A stretch of 64,000 nt of DNA from Hemerocallis citrina (GCA_017893485.1 CM030361.1:145018941-145082940), one strand, 5' to 3'. Shown: positions 46,902-58,515, counted from the first letter of the stretch. The notes: generated from the sequence alone by a model not told the origin. Made by a program: numbers and translations.

Positions 46902-48252
46902 AGAGACTTCTTTGCCAGAACTTGCAATCCCTTCTCACTCATGTGGCCTAACCTCTTGTGTCATAGGCTTGGAGAATAATCATCCACGACATTCAATTCT
47001 CCTTTGCAAATTTTGTCACATGTCTTGTAGATGGTGCAGCATAACTTTCCTCTCGCCACCACTAACAATCCCTTGGTAAGCCTTTATTTTTCGTCAACTC
47101 TATGATGATGAAATCCTTGTTGATCAAGCATGCCGATTGACAATAGATTGAGACGTAGTCTAGGAACATGTCTCGCATTTTTTAACAGCTTATAGCCCAA
47201 ATTGGTCTCAAACCAAACATCACCGGTTCTGCAATCTTGGAATAGCTATCATTGCCCATCTTCACTATCCCAAAGTCTCTAGCTTTGTATGTGGTGAAAA
47301 ATTTCGAGTGCTCCATGGCATGGAAAGATGCTCCAGAATCAGCTACCCATGAATCGTCTTTATCTTCATCGACATGTAGGCATTCACCTTTAAGAGCCAA
47401 CAATTCATACTTGCTCAGACACGATAGTGACAGTACTGCTTGTGTCCTTTTGGTAGGTTGAGTCATCTTTTCCATCATTCTTTTTATTCTTCAATATGTT
47501 GCAATTCTTTATCATGTGACCATAGAGACCACAATGATGACACTTCCCATTGAAACGTGTTCTTGAACGGCTTGCACATCATCCACGATCTCGATTGGGA
47601 CCTTTACTCTTGCTTCTTCCTCAATTCTCCGCCACAAACACTTGGCTACTATCGGAACTTGAAGACTTTCTCCTGGTCTCTTCATTCATCATGTTATCTT
47701 TAACATTATCCATAGATAACACACCATTAGGAGAAGAGTTACTTACGGTGATGACAAAGGTCCCCAGTTAGACAACGATTCAAGAAGCAACAACGCTTGT
47801 AACTCGTCCTTAATTTTCATGTCCAACGTGGCAAATTGATTAATGATGCTCTGAAAGTTGTTTAGATGCTCGGTCACTTTATGCCTTCCCTATAATTCAT
47901 GTTGACCAACTCTTTGACGAGGAATACTTTCTTGGAGGCGGTCTTTTGTTCGAACAACGACTACAACTTCAACCAAAAGACATGTGCGTCAGTTTCGTTG
48001 GATACATGGTGGAACACGCTATCATCCACCCATTCACGAATATGACCAATATTGCCTTGCGGTTCAACTTCTTCCATTCAGCATCGGTAGTGTTCTCTGG
48101 CTTGCCTTCAACTCCTTCAATAGGTTCATGCAAATCCTTGCAATAAAAAATGTCCTCCATTCTTGGCTTTCATGTGATCCAATTGGAGTGGTTGAGGCGA
48201 ACCATAGTGCTCCTTAAGCCTTCCATTCTAACACTAGCACCACAAACTTGAT
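46902..48252 (-). pseudogene. Copia element 1: gag and protease
   Basis: Gag starts near 48225 (MEGLRSTMVRLNHSNWIT), then KDLHEPIEGVEGKPENTTDA and AEWKKLNRKA, and continues in changing frames to a CCHC knuckle (CHHCGLYGHMIKNC, about 47540). Protease at 47478-47182 has DSWVADSGASFHAMEHS. GAG-pre-integrase (LWHKRLGHMSEKGLQVL, about 46950) runs to the gypsy insertion at 46901 and resumes at 35519. Confidence 0.85.
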
Positions 48253-48264
48253 GTTCTGATACCA
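48253..48264 (-). other. Primer binding site of Copia element 1
   Basis: TGGTATCAGAAC on the minus strand one base beyond the LTR; initiator tRNA-Met type with one change. Confidence 0.85.
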
Positions 48265-48265
48265 C

Positions 48266-48817
48266 TATTGGAAAAAAATAGGATCGATAATCGTAGAATG
48301 AAAATAACAACTCAAACCACAAATTGAAATATGCAAGAAAAATAAAAAAGCAAGGGATAGAGAACACCATATATAACGTGGTTCGGCAAGGTGCCTATGT
48401 CCATGGAGCAACAAGAACCTCCACTTTGAAAGTAATGGGTACAAAGATATCCAACTTCAAGAACACCACTTGAAGGGAACACTCTCACAATTGTTTTGCT
48501 ATTATAACATTCAACACTCTCAACTTGGTGTGGGCACTCTTTTCTCTCTACTTGGATGAAGATGATTCCTTCACAATGTGTTGTTGGAATGAGCAAATGA
48601 CCTCTCCTTATATAGGTCAAGGAGGAAACCTCTAGATACATTCATTAATGCTCATTCATGAATCTTCCTACTTCCTAATGAACTTTTCACATTGATCTAA
48701 GTTTATGCACTTGATGATGAATCTAGAACCACTAGCATGTTCTAGAAAAGCTTAATACTTATGGAAGCCCAAAATATTATTCATGGATTACTTGATGTTG
48801 GGCCTGGATATTTTACA
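48266..48817 (-). repeat. 5' LTR of Copia element 1
   Basis: 552 bp, TGTAAAATATCCAGGCCC to TTTTTTTCCAATA. TATA CCTATATAAGG is at about 48618-48608 on the minus strand. Flanked by GCTAC. Confidence 0.9.
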
Positions 48818-48822
48818 GCTAC

Positions 48823-49880
48823 TTAATTATGTTCCCCAATTAGGAACTATATCTTAACATTAGGATGCATGAGAGGTTGTAAAAGTTATACTACGATAAC
48901 ACCTAACTTATTTGAATTTGTCAATTTGATTTATGGTTTCTCATTCATGGATGTTGACAACATCCTTCAGTTTAGTAACACATTAGGATGATATATAACA
49001 TTAATAACTTCAAACGAGGATTGAGGAAAGAATTATGGTGGATACCTAGGCACCTAGAGACGACATAAGAGCATAGCAAGCCACAGAATACTTTCTGGAG
49101 TTGAAAATAAGGATAAGTTCAAATGGATGAACATTTTGAATCATTACTCAATCTATGGACAGACTTAAAGTCTAAAGGCAATGCACCTTGGTGCCTTCGG
49201 GCAGTCAAGCCAGCCAATTGTATGGCTTGGCACTCTGCCTCGAACCCATGTAGGCATATATAGTATACGAGCATTTGAGGCCCTCCAACCGCTAGGAAGA
49301 GCTCAACAAGCACTTAAAATACTACAAGACATTGTCTCCAAAAAGAATGCTATGAACTTCAAAATTTGTTATTCTTTCTTGAACATATAAATCGTTTCCA
49401 TGTCTTACCCTTCACCTCTGAATCAGATTCATCGCACCCCTTTCACATCTCGACGACAATGGCATCCCTTGAACCCGACTCTCCCTATTCCAATCACAAA
49501 TCTGGACGTCTTGAATCAAAATCCACTTCGATTTGGATCTGATTTGAAGTAATTGTCAAAATCCGACCTCAAATCCCTTATTGCTGCTCGAATTTGACCC
49601 GAAACTCCTGATTCCAGCACGGATGCGACCTAAAATTCCATCTTGAAGCCGAAATCTTCTACCTCAATTATTGATCAATTAATCTCTGAAATGATCTAAT
49701 TTGTGCGACAATTTGGACTTGCAACTTCTTAGTTCCGAATTGTGGATTTGGTTTCAGCATGCAAGGCTTTGTCATCGATTTATGAGTCGATGATCTGTTA
49801 AAATTGTTGGGATATTGTTCTATCTAGTTTTATTTTGTCTTCTGAGGTAGTAAGGGAGGAGCAAGGATTATTGTACTGAT
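48823..49880. other. Stretch between Copia elements 1 and 3
   Basis: No complete gene. 49119-49390 has short open frames without support. The segment 49620-49880 reads like badly decayed gag leader of Copia element 3, but no LTR or PBS could be placed. Confidence 0.35.
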
Positions 49881-51020
49881 CGACCATTCTGGTTTCAGTT
49901 ATGAAGGAGGTTCGTTTTGTCAAGGAGGATGGCATCGCCGTGGTGCTAGTACTAATAACCTAGCACGAAGCTTGGGCACCTTTCAAGCCAACACTAGGTG
50001 CAACTACAGCAAGAAGCTTGGGCATATGAAGGGGAATTGCCCTAACCAGCATTTTTTAGGCCTCCATTGTGCCACACCGCACTTGTAGCCTCCAGTTCAG
50101 CCAATGTTGTATTAAATGAGGATGAGATTCGGGTTCCCAGTGTTATCGTGCTTCTCGAACAGTTGTCTTCTTCGATCACATATGCCAAGTCAGGCACCAC
50201 ATGCATGACTACTTATGCTCCCACATCATGGGAATAGATTCAGGTGATTATCTACTACTATTAATGGGAGAGTTTGTCACTTTGTCACTTTGAGTCTGTA
50301 ACCAAACAAACAATTTTTTAATATTTTTTTGGTTCAAATGAAATACATACGTTGCACGTGTAACTCTAACTCGTTTTATTAACACGTGCATCACGCGTGT
50401 AAATCAAAGTTTTTTCCTTCACCAAGCAAATAATTTTAAATTTTTGTCACAAAGCAAATAAGTACGTCGCATGTGCAACTCCAAATCTATTTCGTAACAC
50501 ATCACCGTATGTACAGTTCAAGGTTTTTCCTTCAAAAAATTTAAAAAATTGTGTGCAGTGCCCGTTCAACTCCATTTTTTTTAAGTTTAAGGCATTCATT
50601 ACAAGTGTTGATTACTACTGACTTGCATGTATCGCACGTTCAACTCCAACTTTTTATCAAAACGTGCATCGTACGTGAAAATTACTAGTAACGATATGAT
50701 TGAAACTTCCAGTATACTGTCCGCTATTAGTAGGTCATTTCATTCACCTGTTAGACTGGTTGATGGTTCTTCCTCTCCGGTTGGAGGCGTTGGACACATA
50801 GACCTTACTTCTGCTTCACCGCCCAGTTTTGTTCTTTATATGCCTAAATTTTCTTTTAACCTGACACCTGTTTGCAAGATTACTAAAACATTAAACTATT
50901 CAACTACTTTCTATCATGATCATTGTGTGTTTCAAGAGCTTGAGACGGGACAATTAATTGACACGGGGAACATATCATAGGGCGCCTCTACAAGCTAAAT
51001 AGTGTACCCACCTCGTTTGC
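49881..51020 (+). pseudogene. Copia element 3: gag end and protease
   Basis: Gag zinc knuckle CNYSKKLGHMKGNCP at about 50005-50050, then heavy decay. The protease starts GIDSGDY at about 50232 and, after the Helitron, continues NDMIETSSILSAI, LVDGSSSPVGGVG, MPKFSFNLTPVCKITK and CVFQELETGQLI, the usual Copia protease to pre-integrase order. Confidence 0.8.
50251..50688 (+). mobile_element. 438-bp non-autonomous Helitron in the Copia 3 protease
   Basis: Begins TCTACTACTATTAATGGGAG after A (50250). Ends with a hairpin (ACGTGCATCGTACGT), AAAATTA and CTAG before T (50689). Internal ACGTGCATCACGCGTGT-like words repeat about every 120 bp. Same 5' terminal motif as the 140-bp Helitron at 21681-21820. 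Removing it rejoins the protease frame region, which supports the boundaries. Confidence 0.8.
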
Positions 51021-51024
51021 ATGT

Positions 51025-52380
51025 TTGAGTGGTTACACACCTTTGGATTTACATTGCCAGTGGGGATATCCATTTTTACAGAACCTGAGGAAGTTGAGAT
51101 CCGAATTAGCTTCTCTTAAGCAGTTATCCAGTGAGTCATGTCAGTTAGGTAAACACTTGCGTGCATCTTACCCTCCTAGGGTCAGTAAACGGTCAAGGCG
51201 GCATTTCAGTTTAGTTCATTATGATGTTTGGGGACCTTGTCCAGTTCAGTCTCAGTTGAGTAGTTTCATATATTTTGTTGATGACTACTCTTGTGCAACA
51301 TGGTTATATTTAAATATTTAATGAAATCACATTTGAAATCTTCTCAATTTTCAAATCCTTCTGTGCTGACTACTGAGATAAGGAACCAATTTTATGTTTA
51401 TGTTCAGATTTTGCGAAGTGATAATGCAAAGAATGTTTTACTTCTAAGTTTGATAAGTTTGTCTTCTTTTGGCATTCATCATGAGTCTTCTTGTCCTTAC
51501 ACCCCACAACAAAACGGTGTTGTCGAACGCAAGAACCGTTATTTGTTGGAGGTTGCAAGGACCATACTACTTCATAGACAGGTTCCTCGGTATTTTTGGA
51601 AAGATGCGGTACTTATTGCATGTCATCTTATTAACCCTATACTCTCATCTGTGTTACATGGTAAGTCACCGTTTTTAGTTATGTTTCCATCTTTAATCCA
51701 TTCTCGCTTCCTCCTAAGATTTTCGGGTGTTAGTTTTGTTCTATGAAGCACGGATACGGGTACGAGGTGTGGGTACGACAAGACACGGGTACGGGGATAC
51801 GTGATTTTACAAAAAAAATTAGGATATAAGTGCGTTGGTGGGTACGTTAAATATAAAATAATTTATAGTATATCTGTAGATATAAAAATATTTATCTTTT
51901 AAAAAATACAAACATTTAAACAATTTCATAGAACTATAAGAATATATTATAATTATAAGCATTTTAGATAAAAGAAATGATAATCTAACTATCAAATCTT
52001 TGGGTAGACTTGTTTTGTGTTTGAGCATAATTGTAAACAATAAACTTTTGAAATTACACTATGCATTTATCTAAACATAATTGTGTCTAAAAGTTGCAAA
52101 AAAAAATGTATTTAAAAAATTGGGTACTCCTTGGGTGCGCACCTATAAGTACCCAAGGAGTATCAACACCCGATACGCACCCGACACGGGTATGTCGACC
52201 ATTTGGAAGTACCCGGGCTTCCTAGGTTTTGTTCATGATCACCATCCTTGTCGTTCTAAGCTAGCTTCTCGTTCTATCCGATATATTTTTCTAGGGTATT
52301 CTCTCTCCAGAAATAGTATAGGTGCTATAGTCCTGAGTTGCGCCACTACTTCATTTATGCTGATGTCTCCGTTATGACTT
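51025..52380 (+). pseudogene. Copia element 3: integrase
   Basis: SFIYFVDDYSCATWLYL (first catalytic Asp), RSDNAKNVL (second Asp region), HHESSCPYTPQQNGVVERKN (catalytic Glu motif intact), VPRYFWKDAVLIACHLIN, FLLRFSGVSFVL, then after the inserted element FVHDHHPCRSKLASRSIRYI. Frame changes near 51320 and 51700. Confidence 0.85.
51742..52225. mobile_element. 484-bp Mutator-like MITE in the Copia 3 integrase
   Basis: Flanked by a perfect 9-bp duplication GTTTTGTTC (51733-51741 and 52226-52234). Ends TATGAAGCACGGATACGGG and (minus strand) CTAGGAAGCCCGGGTAC are imperfect inverted repeats; both ends are dense in ACGGGTACG / CCGACACGGGTA words. A 9-bp duplication suggests a Mutator-like element. 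No coding capacity. Confidence 0.75.
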
Positions 52381-54280
52381 TGCCTCCATCTGATAACTGT
52401 GACTCCGATTCTGAGTTCCTTACATACCCTAGTCCTTCGGTCTCTGCAAAACAACACCCAACACCATTGCCCACAAGGCCCGCTATCACTTAAGTGTTCA
52501 GACGACGACAGCAGCACGTTCCTAATATTGTTGTTGAATATGACAGAGCCATTGTGCCCATTGTTCCATCGCCTCCAGTCATTGAAACACCGACGTTTGA
52601 GCCGATTTCGGACTCTATTATTGAGCCTAAGACTAGTCTCTGTTCCACCTACCCGACCCACATCTTTTATATCCTCCATTGGTGAGCATTCTGATCTTCA
52701 TCTTCTCATTGTCATATGCAAAGGAAATCGCTCTACTGCACATCCTTGATATAGTCGTCTTTCATATGGTAATATATCCTCTGCTCATTTTGCTTTTACC
52801 TTTGCTTTGGTCACTTACCATGTTCGCAGGTCATTATCAGAAGCACTATCACACCCTGGTTGGAGCCAGGCTATGCAAGAGGAAATGACTTCTTTTTTAG
52901 CAAAATGGAACTTGGGATCTAGTCCCCCTTCCGACCGGAAAACATTGTGTTGGTTGTAAGTGGGTCTACACTGTTAAGATAAACCCTGATGGATTTTTGG
53001 CTAGCCTAAAAGCTCGTCTTGTAGCAAAAGGCTACTCGAAAACATGACATTAATTATGATGAGACATTCTCCCATGTAGGCAAGATGTCTTCTGTCCGGA
53101 TCTTTGTTGTCTTAGCTACTAGATATCATTCGCCGCTCCACCAGTTTAATATCCAAAATGTTTTTTTCTCAATGACGTTCTTGAGGAGGATGTTTAAATG
53201 GGGCAACCCCCAAAATTTGTGAGTATAGCTAAGTCTTTGCATGAACTCAAACAGTCTCAATGTGCTTAGTTTGATCATTTCACTGAAGTTGTCACGAGTT
53301 TTGGGTTGAGGAGTAATAATTATCACTTTGTGTTCTATCGACATCATCAGGGCCAAAGGATCCTCCTAGTTGTATATGTGGGTGACAGCCATTAGAGGAG
53401 ATGATCATGATGGTATTCAAAATCTGAAGTCATACATTTAACTTCAGTTTCAGACCACAAATCTCAGGAAATTTATCGAGGTAGCTCGGTCTAAAGATGA
53501 AATTTCTGTCACATAGGAAGTATGTGTTGCACATACTTGTCAATTGCGGTATGTTGGATCAATGGATCCAAACTCCAAGTTGCTACCATATAAGAGGGCT
53601 TGCTTCCTCCGGGAAGATACAAAAGGCTAGTTGGAAAGCTAAACCATCTTACAGTCACCCGTCCAGACAGTGCATATTTAGTGAGTTAAGTCAGTCAGTT
53701 TATGGCTTCTTCTCGTGCATGTCATTGGAATGCAGTTATGAGAATTCTTCAGTATTTGAAGAGTTCTCCAGGTACATGATTGTTGAACACTAATCATGGG
53801 CATTGTTGAATCGTTGGGTTCGGAGATGCCGATTAGACTGGTTGCTCGACCACTAGGAGATCCACCAACGGCAACAGTGCGTTTTGGGGGAACTTGATTT
53901 CTTGGAAGAATAAGCAACATGTGGTGTCTCGTTCAAGTGCGGAGCCAGAGTACCGTGCTATGGCTGATCTCACATGTGAGATGACTTAGATCAAGCGGTT
54001 GGGTCATTCAACATGAGTTGATGCGCTTGTATTGCGATAACCAGTCTGTTATCCATATAGCCACTAATGTTGTACTTTTATGAGCGAACCAAGCCTGTTG
54101 AGATTGATTTTCATGTGGTTAGAAACAAGATTAGTGCTACTCCATATAAGCCTCCACAAATAGAAGCAAGACATGTTAGCACCGGTCATCAATTAGCAAA
54201 TGTTCTTGCGAAGCCCTCGCAAGAGGTAGGGTACAGTTTATCATTGACAAGTTGGACGTGTATGGCAAATCTGCTCCAAC
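52381..54280 (+). pseudogene. Copia element 3: reverse transcriptase and RNase H
   Basis: Degraded linker to 52800, then RT segments in three frames: INYDETFSHVGKMSSVRIFV, HQFNIQNVFF (where QMDVKNAFL-like sequence is expected), and a VYVGD-like remnant (about 53365) at the catalytic position. RNase H is at 53890-54250: LISWKNKQHVVSRSSAEPEY and RAMADLTCEMT, ending in a tail with HVSTGHQLANVLAKP. Non-functional. Confidence 0.75.
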
Positions 54281-54288
54281 ATGAGGAG

Positions 54289-54559
54289 TAAGGCTGCAAA
54301 CGAACCGAGCTACTCGCGAGCTACTCGGCTCGAGCTCGGTCAAAGCTCAGCGAGCTCGATAACGTAAACGAGCCGAGCCCGAGCCTGAAGGTACGTGGGT
54401 TGTTAGGCAGAAGCTCGCGAGTACTTGGCTCGAACTCGGTCAAAGCTCGGCTCATGTCGAGCTCGAGCCGAGCTCAAGCTTGAAAGTGAGCTCAATACAT
54501 AAACGAGCCGAGCTCGAGCATCAAGATACTCGGCTCGACTCGGCTCGTTTGCAGCCTTA
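54289..54559. mobile_element. 271-bp hAT MITE
   Basis: TAAGGCTGCAAACGA...TCGTTTGCAGCCTTA with an 8-bp duplication ATGAGGAG at 54281-54288 and 54560-54567. The interior is a GC-rich series of GAGCTCGAGCCGAGC-type words, giving strong self-complementarity. Same terminal family as 26677-27581. Confidence 0.85.
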
Positions 54560-54567
54560 ATGAGGAG

Positions 54568-55217
54568 TATTAGATTGTAATTGTATGTGTTGGTTTTGGT
54601 CTCATCCAGAAAAACGACGTGGCTACCTAGTTGAGCTATATATATTGGTATATATAACAATTGTAAACAAGTGAAGAAGAACGAATGTATTTCATCCAAT
54701 CCCAAAATCATTAAAGCACAAACACTTCGATTTGGTATTCGTGTTGTGTTGGACATTAATCGACCCTAGTTTCGAAATAGAAATTGTATTAGCATCAGCA
54801 TGTCTGTATTCTTGTTACTTAGTTTGTAAGTCCACACAATTGCTTATGATAGTTCATGATTCGACTACTGCATCCTCTTCAGGAGGAAACAATAAATTTT
54901 CATCAATTACTAGCCAAATAAACTATGAATTAGAGAAGCCCCTTAATTAAAATCCTAGGTCACCAAGAAAGTAGTATATCAAAACATAAGGGTTATGCAA
55001 AGATAACATGTTTTCTATAAAGGATTGCATAACATGTTGGCAAATAGATTATACGCAACAAAGTTTTATATTAGCAAACACAGAAATGTATACTACTAAC
55101 TAAATTCTGCAGAATGGAAACAATATTCCAACTTAGAAAAATAATTAATTGCAAATATAAAACCACAAAATGAAATATGTTTATCTTTGCTTTGCCTTTG
55201 AAAATATCAAAGGTAAT
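54568..55217. other. Possible remnant 3' LTR of Copia 3, then non-coding sequence
   Basis: 54568 onward has a TATATATATTGGTATATA segment at about 54640 and a GAATGTATTTCATCCAATC stretch like Copia U5/R sequence, but no matching upstream LTR was seen. 54780-55217 is AT-rich with no feature. Confidence 0.35.
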
Positions 55218-55794
55218 TGTTGCCGCTGAATCTGGTGTGGGGGCAATAGACAAAATTTGTAGGTTCGTAGGAACTCGAACAGACTGAATCCTACTTCTTC
55301 CCTTGTGAACAAGTTGACTCCTTGGTGCTCCCGCGTACCTGCACAAACGTTCGAAACACCGGGATGGATTCCGGTGACGAACCCTCCGACGCTCTTGTCA
55401 ATACCAGAAAAAGTAAAGAGAATGAGCTTGGGTAGACAAAGAGTGATCACCTGTGATAGTTGAGGTAGGGAGGTATTTATAGTCGTCGTGGGGATCTGTT
55501 TCAGGATCAAAATGAATCCCTACTTCCCGGTGTGGCTGGATAGGGATGGTTAGAACCACCTCCTCAGGATAAGGACGAGCCAGGATTTCCTCCTATTCTG
55601 TTGAACTGGTCCCTAGCGGGTTGAGACCCGTTCTCAGCTGTATAGATCCGTTCATGGGTCAGCGAGTCCAAGAGGAGAGACCCGGTTCCCAATTCAGACC
55701 CATCTGTAGGTGAAATTACCATCTTGCCCCTGTGACTTTGAGATTCGTGCCCACTTTGAACGGTTTCGGATTAACCCCATTTTTAGCCATATCA
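55218..55794 (-). repeat. 3' LTR of Tat element B
   Basis: 577 bp, minus strand TGATATGGCTAAAAATGGGG to GCGGCAACA. Homologous to 2470-3368 but without the internal duplication. TATA-like CTATAAATACC is at about 55482-55473 on the minus strand. Confidence 0.9.
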
Positions 55795-55796
55795 CA

Positions 55797-55812
55797 AGCC
55801 CCCCACTCCCAA
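55797..55812 (-). other. Polypurine tract of Tat element B
   Basis: The minus strand reads GGGAGTGGGGGGCT two bases before the LTR. Its position identifies 55218-55794 as a 3' LTR and fixes the element's orientation. Confidence 0.85.
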
Positions 55813-56229
55813 AGACTGTGTTACAGCCTTTGGAGAGTAGTTTTGTTGTTTTAATGGCGTATAGGGCTTTATCGGAGTTCTCAAAAGGTGTTCATATCTC
55901 GTTTGAGGGGTGACGATGCTTTTCTGAGTTAGTAATGTTCCCAAATTTGCTCTTAGGCCTTTCTGGATTTTTGGTGATTTTTCCCGATTTTTTAAATATT
56001 TTTTCGAACTATTTACTTAATTCTGCAAAGCAATGATTTATTTTCCGGGAGCATTAATTAATTAATCTAACCAACAATTAGTTACCCAAGGGCTCAAAAA
56101 TATTTTCCCGAATTTATAATTATTTTTTTAGAATTTTTAATTAATTTTCCTGAACTTTTAATCATTTTTCGTAATTTTTAAATAAATAATTCAAATTTAA
56201 TAAATAAAAAATAAGTTTAATCCACATAT
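55813..56229. other. Non-coding 3' region of Tat element B
   Basis: AT-rich stretch (TTAATTAATT, AATTTTTAATT words) between PPT and minisatellite; no frame supported. Confidence 0.5.
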
Positions 56230-56880
56230 TTACGACGTGGCGTGATCTGAGGCCATCAGTGGTTGGCTCGAAATTTTGAACGATCAGACGGTAGGGCGGC
56301 GCTGAGCGACGTGGGCGAATCTGTAGCCTTGATCGGGTCGTGACGCAAGTTTTGAGGTGATCTGACGGCTCGTGTAGCTCGGTAGAATTTTCTTCGTATG
56401 GGCAGCTCGGAATGCCAATCGCTCGGATTGGGATTCCGAGTGACGTGGCGCAATCTGAGGCGTTCATCTGGCATCGACACGAATACCTTGACGATCCGAC
56501 AATGGATCTGTATTCGGCCACGTGGCTGAATCATTGATGCTCATCAGGTTGTGGCACGAATTTTGAGATGATCAGACGGTTCTCATGGCTCGACAGAATT
56601 TTCTCCGTATGGGCAGCTTGGAATGCCAGTTGCTCGGATTGGGATTCCGAGTGACGTGGCACAATCTGGGGCGTCCATCTGGCATCGGCACGAATATCTT
56701 GACGATCCGACGATGGATCTGTATTCGACCACGAGGTTGAACCAGGGATGCTCATCAGGTTGTGGCACGAATTTTGAGATTATCAGACGGTTCTCATGGC
56801 TCGGTAGAAATTTCTCCATATGGTCAGCTCGGAATGCCAGTCACTCGAATTGGGATTTCGAGCGACGTGGCACAATCCGT
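56230..56880. repeat. Tandem repeat C, about 211 bp unit
   Basis: Three units located by GGATTCCGAG / GGATTTCGAG at 56431, 56642 and 56852. Each has CACGAATTTTGAGATGATCA, GACGGTTCTCATGGCTC and GGCATCGGCACGAATA type segments. Confidence 0.8.
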
Positions 56881-57830
56881 GCCGTCTGATGAAGATCAGG
56901 CGCGAATCATGAGGCAACACGGCGTGGATCAGGAGAAAACGTAATTCCTGTTGACGCGGCGAGATCTGAGCCGTCTGATTAAGATCAGGCACAAATCATG
57001 AGGCAACACGGTGTGGATCACGAGAAAACGTAATTTCTGTCAACGCGGCGAGATCTGAGCCGTCTGATTAAGATCAGGCACGAATCACGAGGAGAAAGTC
57101 TTACGCAGCTTGGTGTCCAAGTTGCTCGGATTTGGGTTCCGAGCAATGTGGCATGATCTGGGCCGTCTAATGAAGATCTGGTGCGAATCACAAGGCAAAA
57201 CAGCGTGGATCACAAGAAAACGTGATTTTTGTCGATGCGGCGAGTTCTGAGCCGTCTAATTAAGATCAGGCACAAATCACGAGAAGAAAGTCGTTTTTCT
57301 CCAATACGCAGCTCGGTGTCCAAGTTGCTCGGATTTGGGTTCCGAGCGATGTGGCACGATCTGGGTCGTCTAATAAAGATCTGACGCGAATCACGAGGCA
57401 GATCACAAGAAAATGTGGTTTCTATCGACGCGGGGAGATCTGAACTGTCTGATTAAGATCAGGCGCGAATCACGAGGAGAAAATTGTTTTTCTCCAATAC
57501 GCAGCTCGGTGTCCAAGTTGCTTGGATTTGGGTTCCGAGCGACGTGGCACAATCTTGGCCGTCTGATGAAGATCTGGCACAAATCACGAGGCAAAACGGT
57601 GTGGATCACGAGAAAACGTGATTTCTGTCGACGCGGCGAGATCTGAGCTGTCTGATTAAGATCAGGCGCGAATCATGAGGAAAAAGTCGTTTTTCTCCAA
57701 TACGCAGCTTGGTGTCCAAGTTGCTCAGATTTGGGTTCCGAGCGACGTGGCACGATCTGGGTCGTCTAATGAAGATCTAGCGCGAATCCTGAGGCAAGAG
57801 GCGTGAGTCACGAGGATTTTTGCATTTAGG
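56881..57830. repeat. Tandem repeat D, about 200 bp dimers of 88/113 bp monomers
   Basis: CCGTCTGATTAAGATCAGGC-type words at about 56881, 56972, 57060, 57163, 57251, 57365, 57447, 57560, 57647 and 57761. Alternate spacings of about 88 and 113 bp make a higher-order dimer. Each word is a small dyad (CTGAT TAAG ATCAG). It lies immediately upstream of the antisense gene start. Confidence 0.85.
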
Positions 57831-58473
57831 CTTCTGGTGGGCCGCTGTGGGGGCCCAAAGCATTCGAAAGCCCACCCGAATCTGCCTTAACGCTATAAGT
57901 TTTCACCGCCTCCCCATCTCCTCATTTCTTACTTTTCACTTTCACTTCACTTTTCACTCAAGCCATTTTTTCGTTTGTGGCCAAGCGATTAACTTTCCGG
58001 CGACGTCACTTCAAGGTGAATTATCTTAACCTTAACTTGAGATGTCTAGAGTGTCGTCGGGGAATGAGACCTCCACCTCAGACCAAGAGACCGACCGAGC
58101 TTTAGTGGTCCCCCTAGTAAGGGGAAGGAAGTGGCGAGGTCGGCCATCGTCGAGACTATTGTGGAGAAAGTGAGGGGGGCTGGTGACTGGGTCGGCTACC
58201 GTCGACACTGTCAAGCCTCGGAATGGTCAGGAGCTACTCTGGAGATATTTTGTCGAAGGCGGTGCAAGAGAAATCGGCTGCCTACGAGGAGAACAGTCCG
58301 AGGGACCCTTCCGAGGTAGACGAGATCCCCTCGGTTATGACCGAGGCGGATCTTCATCGAATTAGGAAGGGGTTCTGGATTACGAAGGAGTACACCCTGC
58401 TCCTCCCCGGTCCAGGCTTCCGAGCATGCACGAGGACGTCGCCAGACACCTGCGTCTTCCCATACGACACACT
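57144..58473 (+). repeat. First copy of a 1.33-kb tandem duplication
   Basis: Begins CAATGTGGCATGATCTGGGC. The second copy starts at 58474 with CAATGTGGCACGATCTGGGC and runs to about 59833. Both contain minisatellite units, the TATA-like CGCTATAAGT, the gene start and the first part of its coding region. Several point differences and a 20-odd-bp indel near 59312 show that the duplication is not new. Confidence 0.85.
57893..57900 (+). promoter_or_regulatory. TATA-like element upstream of the truncated antisense gene copy
   Basis: CTATAAGT, 140 bases before the ATG at 58041, followed by a CT-rich leader (CCGCCTCCCCATCTCC). The same arrangement occurs at 59233-59240 before the full copy. Confidence 0.45.
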
Positions 58474-58515
58474 CAATGTGGCACGATCTGGGCCGTCTAA
58501 TGAAGATCTGGTGTG
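58041..58515 (+). pseudogene. Truncated copy of the antisense gene
   Basis: Same start (MSRVSSGNETSTSDQETD) and next segment (EIPSVMTEADLHRIRKGFWI, LLLPGPGFRACTRTSPDTCV) as the copy at 59401, but at 58474 coding sequence (...FPYDTLN) joins minisatellite and stops shortly after. The break coincides with the duplication junction, so this fragment arose by the duplication, not by point decay. Confidence 0.85.

Larger units (their letters stand above)
28391..48817 (-). mobile_element. Ty1/copia element 1 (TNT1-type), host of the nest
   Basis: LTRs at 28391-28961 and 48266-48817, initiator tRNA-Met-type PBS at 48264-48253, PPT at 28978-28962, and identical 5-bp flanks GCTAC at 28386-28390 and 48818-48822. 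Gene order on the minus strand is gag, protease (48200-46902), then, after the gypsy insertion, integrase (35519-34433), then, after the hAT insertion, RT and RNase H (30566-29005). Without insertions it would be about 5.2 kb. Stops and frameshifts make it non-autonomous. Confidence 0.9.
49881..54580 (+). mobile_element. Ty1/copia element 3, decayed and interrupted three times
   Basis: Plus-strand order: gag zinc knuckle (CNYSKKLGHMKGNCP, about 50010), protease (DSG at about 50235), integrase (51025-51735, 52226-52380), RT (52800-53400), RNase H (53480-54280). It is interrupted by a Helitron (50251-50688), a Mutator-like element (51742-52225) and a hAT MITE (54289-54559). LTRs are not resolved; sequence from 54568 (TATTAGATTGTAATTG) may be the degraded 3' LTR. 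Confidence 0.8.

Noticed and set aside
48823..49400. tRNA or ncRNA gene between Copia elements
   Set aside because: No A/B-box pair or foldable cloverleaf could be drawn.
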